This document shows positions 58,414-64,000 of a stretch of DNA of 64,000 nt, piece by piece. The notes beneath the pieces were generated by a model that made no database searches, was not told the origin of the DNA, and saw only the letters and a program-made list of their open reading frames with translations. The DNA is taken from positions 534,303-598,302 of the forward strand of contig NZ_LT800497.1 of the NCBI RefSeq assembly GCF_900166635.1, given 5' to 3'. The position numbers and the translations under genes were made by a program. This DNA is from Oceanobacillus timonensis (GTDB lineage Bacteria > Bacillota > Bacilli > Bacillales > Amphibacillaceae). Each line of letters opens with the position of its first letter. The stretch's first letter is position 1.

Positions 58414-59322
58414 TTGTTTACAGCGCCCGTTATATTCGAAGAAAAAGCAGATTACATGAAACATGATCGGCTGACAAAAAAGCTGATACAAGAGTTTTTC
58501 GAAGAGTTCATCGAAGGATTTTTCCCCGACCTTCACCCCTACATTGATTTCACCAACGTCACATTCCTAGAGCAGGAAGTCTACCTGGACTACATCGAAG
58601 GCTCCAAAAAGGAAATTGACGTGCTCGCCGAAGTGAAGTTGCATTACGAGGATAAAATTCTCCATATTCATACCGAAGCGCAATCCACCCATGAAGCAAA
58701 TTTCCCCGAAAGAATGTTTCTCTACTTCAGCTATCTTTACGCCAAACACCGCAAACCAATTCAACCCATCGCCGTTTTGAGTTATAATAGAAGCCAAGAA
58801 GAACCGACACAATTCAAAATCAATACACCCACCCAAGAAGTACTTCAATTTAACTTTTTGCAATTACAATTAAGAAAGAAAAACTGGAAAGAATATATTC
58901 AATCAGATAACCCGGCCGCAGCAGCGTTGCTTAGTCAGATGGGCTATGAAGAACACGAGCGTGTCCAAGTAAAGTTGGAATTTCTGCGTATGATTACCCG
59001 CATGAAAATCAATCCGGTGCAAATGGAATTCCTTTACGGTTATTTCGAGACTTATTTAAAACTAAACAAAAAGGAGGGGGAACAAATGATGGAGAAAATG
59101 GAGAACTTGCCGGAAGAGGAAAAAGAAATGGTCATGCAGCTGCCGAATTCTTATTTTGAGAGAGGGAAGCAAGAAGGGATAGAAGAAGGGATAGAAAAGG
59201 GGATAAAAAAGCGGAACCGGGAGTTAGCTTTGAAACTGATAACAAGAGGTATGTCAACCAGTGATATTGCAGAGATTACAGATTTAAGCGAAGCAGAAAT
59301 TAAAAAGCTTGCTAGTGAGTAA
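58414..59322 (+). CDS. rpn: Rpn family recombination-promoting nuclease (YhgA-like, PD-(D/E)XK)
   Basis: A 302-residue protein. The nuclease core includes KKEIDVLAEVKLHYEDKILHIHTEAQ-type residues (about 65-92: D70, E74, K76 and E90, Q92 region). The C-terminal third has the usual GKQEGIEEGIEKGI repeats and a small helical domain (ITRGMSTSDIAEITDLSEAEIKKL). Such proteins are DNases in E. coli, linked to recombination and phage defence. A TTG start follows AAAGGAAG. It lies next to a repeat element, and a second C-terminal copy follows. Confidence 0.85.
   Translation: MFTAPVIFEEKADYMKHDRLTKKLIQEFFEEFIEGFFPDLHPYIDFTNVTFLEQEVYLDYIEGSKKEIDVLAEVKLHYEDKILHIHTEAQSTHEANFPERMFLYFSYLYAKHRKPIQPIAVLSYNRSQEEPTQFKINTPTQEVLQFNFLQLQLRKKNWKEYIQSDNPAAAALLSQMGYEEHERVQVKLEFLRMITRMKINPVQMEFLYGYFETYLKLNKKEGEQMMEKMENLPEEEKEMVMQLPNSYFERGKQEGIEEGIEKGIKKRNRELALKLITRGMSTSDIAEITDLSEAEIKKLASE
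59086..59322 (+). CDS. Internal in-frame small protein within rpn (RpnS-like)
   Basis: Within the rpn frame, ATG 59086 (codon 225) is preceded by AAGGAGGGGG at 59071-59080, a far stronger ribosome binding site than that of rpn itself. The product would be the 78-residue C-terminal domain. In E. coli, internally started RpnS proteins are known to neutralise the full-length nuclease. Translation here is inferred. Confidence 0.65.
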   Translation: MMEKMENLPEEEKEMVMQLPNSYFERGKQEGIEEGIEKGIKKRNRELALKLITRGMSTSDIAEITDLSEAEIKKLASE

Positions 59323-59355
59323 ACAAATAAAATAGGTTATCTGTTTCCATAACCA

Positions 59356-59397
59356 AACAAAGTGAGCTGGTTTACATGTAAATTGGTTCACTTTGTT
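59356..59397 (+). terminator. Long hairpin between rpn and its partial duplicate
   Basis: Twenty paired bases including four G-U wobbles (59356-59375 with 59378-59397) around an AT loop. It probably terminates rpn, separating it from the duplicate. Confidence 0.65.
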
Positions 59398-59416
59398 TAT
59401 AGGAAGCAAAATTTAT

Positions 59417-59692
59417 TTCGAGACTTATTTAAAACGAAACAAAGAGGAGGAACAGATGATGGAGAAAATGAAAAACTTGCCAGAAGAGGAAAAAGAAATG
59501 GTCATGCAGCTGCCGAATTCTTATTTTGAGAGAGGGAAGCAAGAAGGGATAGAAGAAGGGATAGAAAAGGGGATAGAAAAGCGGAACCGGGAGGTAGCAT
59601 TGAAACTGATAACAAGAGGTATGTCAATCAGTGACATTGCAGAGATTACAGACTTAAGCGAAGCAGAAATAAAAAAGCTTGCAAGTAAATAA
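59417..59692 (+). repeat. Tandem partial duplication of the rpn 3' end
   Basis: Bases 59417-59692 repeat 59043-59322, starting TTTCGAGACTTATTTAAAAC in both. In the 237-base small-protein part I count 13 differences. Homology stops at the stop codon and begins only at the C-terminal part of rpn, so the nuclease domain is not duplicated. Confidence 0.9.
59456..59692 (+). CDS. Free-standing 78-residue RpnS-like protein (duplicate of the rpn C-terminal domain)
   Basis: ATG 59456 follows GAGGAGG (59444-59450). The product is the same length as the internal rpn product and differs at five residues: E6K, K41E, L47V, T58I and E78K. Six other changes are synonymous. The frame continues upstream to 59393 but the strong ribosome binding site favours 59456. 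It could be a stand-alone antitoxin, or a decaying gene remnant; the intact frame and ribosome binding site favour function. Confidence 0.6.
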   Translation: MMEKMKNLPEEEKEMVMQLPNSYFERGKQEGIEEGIEKGIEKRNREVALKLITRGMSISDIAEITDLSEAEIKKLASK

Positions 59693-59724
59693 CCCATCAA
59701 TTCATCTGCTATGATGAAGCGGCA

Positions 59725-59761
59725 CAAGGAAGCCTGTTTTAAATAAAAACCGACTTCCTTG
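59725..59761. terminator. Weak hairpin between convergent genes
   Basis: CAAGGAAG (59725-59732) pairs with CTTCCTTG (59754-59761) between the small rpn copy and the exporter gene. No clear T-run. Confidence 0.35.
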
Positions 59762-59809
59762 TTTCAAGCTGTACAGTCACGCTCTTTTTTAAAAGGAAGC
59801 GCCCTGCCA

Positions 59810-60253
59810 TCACTGCTTTGCCTTATTCCACTTCAAGATGATCTGATTAATAACTTGGGAGAACATTAAACCGATCGCAATGCCCCCGGCTAGCAGCATT
59901 ACCTGCGCAGAGAGCTGAATCGCTGTATTATAGTCATTTTCAACAAAGTTCCGCATGGCATTGTAGGCAACACCGCCCGGAACAAGAGGGATAATACCGG
60001 ACACAGTAAATACAATGATCGGACGTTTTAGGATACGGGAACATAGTTGACTGAGAATGGAAACAAGCATAGCTGCAAATGTGGTTGCAGCAACGATATC
60101 AACATGAAATTCCCTTAATGTATAAAATAAAATCCAGCCGAGCATACCGACAAGGCCGCATGGTATCAATGATTTTTTGGGCGCATTAAACAATACACCA
60201 AAACCTGCAGACGCAATAAAGCTGGCTGCAAGTTGGACAATAATGTCGAACAT
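59810..60253 (-). CDS. Threonine/serine exporter, small subunit (ThrE C-terminal half, DUF3815)
   Basis: A 147-residue membrane protein with about four to five helices and the motif SGIIPLVPGGVAYNAMRNF. It corresponds to the C-terminal half of Corynebacterium ThrE. GGAGGG precedes ATG 60253. It follows the gene for the other half by 83 bases; the two presumably form one exporter. Confidence 0.85.
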   Translation of the reverse strand: MFDIIVQLAASFIASAGFGVLFNAPKKSLIPCGLVGMLGWILFYTLREFHVDIVAATTFAAMLVSILSQLCSRILKRPIIVFTVSGIIPLVPGGVAYNAMRNFVENDYNTAIQLSAQVMLLAGGIAIGLMFSQVINQIILKWNKAKQ

Positions 60254-60276
60254 GTTACGTTATCCCTCCATTCTAA

Positions 60277-60322
60277 GGTGTCTCGAAAAGTGTTTGTGAC
60301 ATGGCGGGACTTTGAAACACCC
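60277..60322 (-). other. Hairpin between the two exporter genes
   Basis: GGTGTCTCGAAAAGT and ACTTTGAAACACC, at the ends of this interval, pair with one small bulge. It is placed where translation of the second gene is controlled and may set subunit ratio. Confidence 0.4.
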
Positions 60323-60336
60323 TTTTAAAATAAATA

Positions 60337-61089
60337 TTAAACCGGAAAGAACCCATAAACCATCGCAATTCCAGCTCCGATGGCTACAGCTGTGAGTAGT
60401 GACTCGATTCCTTTGGAAACACCGGAAACAAGGTGGCCAGCCATTAAATCTCGAATCGCATTTGTAATTGGAAGGCCGGGAACAAGTGGCATCACAGCGC
60501 CGATGATAATCATTTCCAGACTGGCGCCGAAGCCAAGCAGAAAGCAGGTGGCAGCTGTTAATCCAATGAAAGAGGATCCGATAAACTCTGCAAGAAAGCG
60601 AATCTCAACGATTTTATCAAAGAGAATCATCGTTAAGTAACCGATGCTTCCAGCAAGACAAGCCGGCAAAAAGTCTGGCCAGGTGCCGCCAAACATGAGA
60701 GCGAAACAACCGCTCACGAGTGTAGCTGCGAGTACTTGGAAGCTTAATGAAAAAGTCGGCACATTTGTTTCTAAGGTTTCCAGCTTGCTATAGGCCTTTT
60801 CCAAAGGGAGTTGAAGCGCAACAATTTCCCGGGAAAGCTGATTCACGTTATCAATTTTATGTAAATCGGTAGCCCGTTTCGTAATTCTTAAGAAGTAACT
60901 GTTGGATGTGTAATCGGGTGAAAAATGCAGCCCGGTTAATGTCGCATAACTTTGCGGATGCTCGACACCATAAGCCCGTGCAATCCGATCCATGGTATCC
61001 TCGACCCGGTATGTCTCCGCCCCGGCAGCCAGCATGATTTTTCCGGCTAATAAACAAATTTTTTCCACTGTTACAGATTGTTTTTCCAA
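60337..61089 (-). CDS. Threonine/serine exporter, large subunit (ThrE N-terminal half)
   Basis: A 250-residue protein: a soluble N-terminal region (1-115, with GAETYRVEDTMDRIARAYG) and about five helices with the motif GAVMPLVPGLPITNAIRDL. A TTG start follows GGGAGGA. Paired with the small subunit gene downstream. Confidence 0.88.
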   Translation of the reverse strand: MEKQSVTVEKICLLAGKIMLAAGAETYRVEDTMDRIARAYGVEHPQSYATLTGLHFSPDYTSNSYFLRITKRATDLHKIDNVNQLSREIVALQLPLEKAYSKLETLETNVPTFSLSFQVLAATLVSGCFALMFGGTWPDFLPACLAGSIGYLTMILFDKIVEIRFLAEFIGSSFIGLTAATCFLLGFGASLEMIIIGAVMPLVPGLPITNAIRDLMAGHLVSGVSKGIESLLTAVAIGAGIAMVYGFFPV

Positions 61090-61179
61090 AAGATAATCCT
61101 CCCTTCCGATTCTAAATGAACGCTGTCAATTCTCTCTATTTTATTACAGCATTTCCGCTATGCCAATAATAAAGCGTAC

Positions 61180-61602
61180 CTATCCGGATGGGCTAACCGT
61201 TACTAGGATAAAAACAATAGCAATCACAGGGATAGCGTTAGCTAAAGCGATGGCGATAAGGATAAAGGACTGGATGCGCTGCTTTAGCTCTTTTCCAACC
61301 TCGCCTGCAGGAGAACGTTGGGAGAAAATATAAAAGATATCAATAATCATGAAAAGGGCAACGATGATGATGGGAATGAAAGCATCACTTATTTTCAACT
61401 GTTCAGCAGGAGAAAAAACATATCCCAGTATAACCATGGCGATAGGTAACATTTCAACCATAGATACCTTGATAAAAAAACGATTTAAATAGACGGAAAA
61501 TTGATCCGGGTCTGCCAGCATGTTATCCAATGTGGAACGGAACGTAGCAATAATCCCTAAAACAGCAATAACAGCCGCCAGTACATAGAGATATAAAAAC
61601 AA
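61180..61602 (-). CDS. Four-helix membrane protein resembling a tandem ATP synthase c subunit
   Basis: A 140-residue protein with four hydrophobic helices. The first pair resembles a c subunit: helix 1, then a loop RSTLDNMLADPDQ in place of [11 protein letters not shown], then FFIKVSMVEMLPIAMVILGY, with E50 and P53 matching the E54/P57 spacing of AtpE. The second pair ends FILIAIALANAIPVIAIVF, with N122 and P125 in the same places. TTG 61602 is preferred: AGGAGG (minus, 61616-61611) is 8 bases before it. Function unknown; it is not part of the atp operon. Confidence 0.6.
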   Translation of the reverse strand: MFLYLYVLAAVIAVLGIIATFRSTLDNMLADPDQFSVYLNRFFIKVSMVEMLPIAMVILGYVFSPAEQLKISDAFIPIIIVALFMIIDIFYIFSQRSPAGEVGKELKQRIQSFILIAIALANAIPVIAIVFILVTVSPSG

Positions 61603-61743
61603 TCCAGGCACCTCCTGGTGAGAAGTTTTGATGTACTATTGAATGTATCATACCCTCACCTGTAATAAAAGCCATATTTGTCTATTTCGATTCAAGCAAA
61701 AACCCTGCCATGAAAGTTTCCCGAAGAATAATTGGATAAATCA

Positions 61744-61802
61744 TTGCGCAATCTAGGAAGAGTCCTATATAATTTAAAGGAGTCGACAGGAAAAAATGTC
61801 GA
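61744..61802 (+). promoter_or_regulatory. tagO promoter and adjacent inverted repeat
   Basis: TTGCGC (61744-61749) and TATAAT (61768-61773) are 18 bases apart. TCGACA (61783-61788) and TGTCGA (61797-61802) form an inverted repeat just after the expected start site, a possible operator or leader hairpin. The leader is about 115 nt. Confidence 0.5.
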
Positions 61803-61898
61803 AAACATGAAAATACGAAGGAAACTTGTATGAAGATTATTTTATGATTGCTGCTGAGCGATTCAGGAGTATACGAATGTAAGATTTAGGAGAATACG

Positions 61899-63008
61899 AT
61901 GCTTAACTATATAGATTTAACAATAGCCTTCTTCATATCTGCTGTCACAGCTTTGCTGGCTACGTTTCCAGTAAAAAAACTGGCAGTGAAAATAGGAGCA
62001 ATGGATAAGCCAAATCACCGGAAAATACACCAAAGCGTCACACCGAGATTGGGAGGATTAGCCATTTTTATCGGTGCTTTATTTGGGATGCTTTATTTGC
62101 AGCCAAGGCATGTTTTTATTGATGAAATTTTGGTTGGTTCGCTTATCATCTTGATTACCGGCGCATTAGATGATAAATATACGATACGTCCGTTGGTTAA
62201 ATTATCCGGACAGGTGGTTGCTGCAGGTCTGCTTATTTATGCAGGTTTGATTATTGAGCGGATTACGATCCCGCTCTTAGGTGTTGTGGAGCTCGGCTTT
62301 TTGGGCCCGGTCCTTACCTTCTTCTGGATTATTGGAATTACCAACGCCATTAATTTAATTGATGGCCTGGACGGACTGGCTACCGGCGTGACAACCATTG
62401 CCATGATCAGTATTTTCGCCATGGCGCTTGTGGATACACAGGTACTTGTCGCTTATTTATGTATTACCTTTATTGGCGCAAATATCGGATTTTTATACCA
62501 TAATTTTTATCCTGCTAAGATATATATGGGGGACACGGGATCGAATCTGTTGGGGTATATCGTTGCGATTATTTCTATTTTAGGTTTATTTAAAAACATT
62601 ACCTTCTTCAGTTTCATTATTCCGATTGTAATCCTGGCCGTTCCCATCTTTGATACACTGGTGGCGATGATTCGCCGCATGTATAACAAAGAAGGCATCA
62701 TGACAGCAGACCGACGTCATATTCATTATCAATTAATCGATGCCGGCTACAGTCACCGGAAAACCGTAGTGATTATTTATCTGTTCAGCGGATTATTTGG
62801 GGTGATCGGAATCCTTTTTTCCGAGGCGGATTTAGCCATTTCCCTTATCTTTACCGCTGTGATGATTATTTTATTACATATTTTTGCCGAACTGGCCGGC
62901 CTAGTGATGGGTGGAAGAAGACCGGTTGTTACGCTGCTGAGAAGAATCAAGGCATTTTTGTTTAAACCTTTTAAAAAAAGAAAGAAATCAAGAAAAAGCA
63001 GTGACTGA
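61899..63008 (+). CDS. tagO: Undecaprenyl-phosphate N-acetylglucosaminyl 1-phosphate transferase (TagO)
   Basis: A 369-residue polytopic enzyme that starts wall teichoic acid linkage units by moving GlcNAc-1-phosphate to undecaprenyl phosphate. Active-site segments: ALDDKYTIRP, NLIDGLDGLATG, MGDTGSNLLG and the cytoplasmic RRHIHYQL loop. The C-terminal tail is Lys/Arg rich. ATG 61899 follows TTAGGAG. Alternatives in the MraY/WecA family exist but TagO is the likely role here. Confidence 0.9.
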   Translation: MLNYIDLTIAFFISAVTALLATFPVKKLAVKIGAMDKPNHRKIHQSVTPRLGGLAIFIGALFGMLYLQPRHVFIDEILVGSLIILITGALDDKYTIRPLVKLSGQVVAAGLLIYAGLIIERITIPLLGVVELGFLGPVLTFFWIIGITNAINLIDGLDGLATGVTTIAMISIFAMALVDTQVLVAYLCITFIGANIGFLYHNFYPAKIYMGDTGSNLLGYIVAIISILGLFKNITFFSFIIPIVILAVPIFDTLVAMIRRMYNKEGIMTADRRHIHYQLIDAGYSHRKTVVIIYLFSGLFGVIGILFSEADLAISLIFTAVMIILLHIFAELAGLVMGGRRPVVTLLRRIKAFLFKPFKKRKKSRKSSD

Positions 63009-63028
63009 GCATTTGTCACTGCTTTTTG
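62993..63028. terminator. Bidirectional terminator between tagO and the dehydrogenase gene
   Basis: AAAAAGCAGTGAC (62993-63005) pairs with GTCACTGCTTTTT (63015-63027); T-runs on both strands; it overlaps the tagO stop codon. Confidence 0.9.
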
Positions 63029-63052
63029 AATGGAATTAGCGCTATATATCTT

Positions 63053-64000
63053 TTATAAGCTCCAGTATTGGAACCCTTCTGCTTCTAAAGCTTCTCTGCC
63101 GTAAGCACCCTTAATATCGACAAATACTTTATCTTCCGTTCGGTACATTGGCAGATAGTCGCTTGGATCATATTCGCTGTATTCGCGGTGCGGTACCGCT
63201 AAAACAACTGCATCCAAATCGGTTAATTCCTCGTCTGAAACCAAATCAAATCCGAACACTTCTTTGACTTCTTCCGGCTCTGCTTTGGGATCATGTACAA
63301 GCACATTCACACCATATTCGGTTAACTCATCCACAATGTCATTGACCTTGGTATTACGCACATCCGCAACATTTTCTTTGAAAGTCAGTCCAAGAATGGC
63401 AACACGTGCGCCGTCAACCTGCAGTTTGGATTTAATCATTTTCTTGATGATGCTGCTGGCAATATATCTGCCCATGTCATCATTGATTTTTCTGCCGGCT
63501 AAAATAATTTGTGAATGATAACCGAGCTGCTCTGCCCGATAGGTGAAATAGTACGGATCCACTCCGATACAATGTCCGCCGACAAGACCTGGCGTGAACT
63601 TCAAGAAGTTCCATTTCGTACCAGCTGCTTCCAGTACATCATTGGTATCGATCTCCATCTTATTGAAGACTATGGAAAGTTCATTCATAAAAGCAATGTT
63701 AATATCCCGCTGCGAATTCTCAATGACCTTGGCTGCTTCCGCCACTTTAATCGATTTCGCTTCAAAGATACCAGCTTGAATAATAGAACCATATAAAGCG
63801 GAAATTTCTTGTAATGCTTCGTTGTCTGATCCAGACACGATTTTTTGAATCGTTACAAGGGTATTTACCTTATCGCCAGGATTAATTCGTTCCGGCGAAT
63901 AACCGACTTTAAAGTCTTTACCGAATTCGAGTTGCGAGTTATCCTCTAAAATAGGAATGCAGACTTCTTCCGTTGTTCCTGGGTATACAGTTGACTCATA
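63053..64000 (-). CDS. Nucleotide-sugar dehydrogenase (WbpO/TviB type), 5' truncated by window end
   Basis: The C-terminal 315 residues of a UDP-sugar 6-dehydrogenase; the frame is open to the last base and the start lies outside. The catalytic cysteine is in GLVGGHCIGVDPYYFTYRA, the substrate segment is GYSPERINPGDK, and the C-terminal domain has LGLTFKENVADVRNTK. The residues are closer to UDP-N-acetylhexosamine dehydrogenases (Vi antigen, WbpO) than to UDP-glucose dehydrogenase. It probably feeds a surface polysaccharide. Confidence 0.9.
   Translation of the reverse strand, partial: YESTVYPGTTEEVCIPILEDNSQLEFGKDFKVGYSPERINPGDKVNTLVTIQKIVSGSDNEALQEISALYGSIIQAGIFEAKSIKVAEAAKVIENSQRDINIAFMNELSIVFNKMEIDTNDVLEAAGTKWNFLKFTPGLVGGHCIGVDPYYFTYRAEQLGYHSQIILAGRKINDDMGRYIASSIIKKMIKSKLQVDGARVAILGLTFKENVADVRNTKVNDIVDELTEYGVNVLVHDPKAEPEEVKEVFGFDLVSDEELTDLDAVVLAVPHREYSEYDPSDYLPMYRTEDKVFVDIKGAYGREALEAEGFQYWSL

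Overview
The window comes from a low-GC Gram-positive endospore former of the Bacillaceae, most likely a halotolerant Oceanobacillus/Virgibacillus-type organism. The evidence is a backbone in Bacillus subtilis order (atpIBEFHAGDC, ywzB, ywmB, murA, spoIID, spoIIQ, spoIIID, mbl, flhO, flhP, epuA-like, fabZ), strong AGGAGG-type ribosome binding sites with frequent GTG and TTG starts, many acidic exported domains and a glycine-betaine importer. The genus is an inference from general resemblance.

Layout. 1-8160: end of a secreted protease-like gene, then the complete F1Fo ATP synthase operon. 8283-10804: ywzB, ywmB and murA. 11081-21053: a complete dppABCDE-ykfABCD operon for import and dismantling of murein peptides, lying between murA and spoIID. 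21196-23713: spoIID and spoIIQ. 23757-29609 (minus strand): a five-gene catabolic cluster (uncharacterised 571-residue protein, atypical M19 dipeptidase homologue, DUF3726-like protein, aldehyde dehydrogenase, IclR regulator). 30145-30522: spoIIID. 30613-35456: a TetR-controlled hydantoin-type module (TetR, NCS1 permease, DUF917 protein, HyuA-like protein). 35659-39829: mbl, flhO, flhP, epuA-like, fabZ and a small lipoprotein. 39873-43245 (minus strand): an OpuA-type betaine importer. 44319-48388: a lipoprotein adaptor and a SwrC/AcrB-type RND pump. 48430-55319: a LacI-controlled cluster with a DHDPS/NAL-family aldolase, a tripartite TctCBA importer and DhaK/DhaL kinase subunits. 55475-57498: small membrane proteins and zwf. 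58414-59692: an Rpn-family nuclease gene and a duplicate of its 3' end. 59810-61089 (minus strand): a split threonine/serine exporter. 61180-61602 (minus strand): a four-helix protein resembling two fused ATP synthase c subunits. 61899-64000: tagO and, on the minus strand, a truncated nucleotide-sugar dehydrogenase.

How it fits together. The ATP synthase, murA, fabZ, zwf and tagO are housekeeping. The dpp-ykf operon recycles wall peptides beside wall and sporulation genes. Three compact catabolic modules, each with its own regulator, interrupt the ancestral order. No tRNA, rRNA, CRISPR array or intact insertion sequence was seen.

Most unusual observations: (1) the Rpn gene has a strong internal start for a 78-residue C-terminal protein, and that segment, with its Shine-Dalgarno site, is duplicated downstream as a free-standing gene; (2) an interspersed repeat has at least four copies here, and one hairpin stem has been wholly replaced between copies while its flanks are conserved; (3) the tandem c-subunit-like protein; (4) the aldolase-TctCBA-DhaKL cluster with paired operators; (5) a terminator stem that contains the ywmB Shine-Dalgarno sequence.
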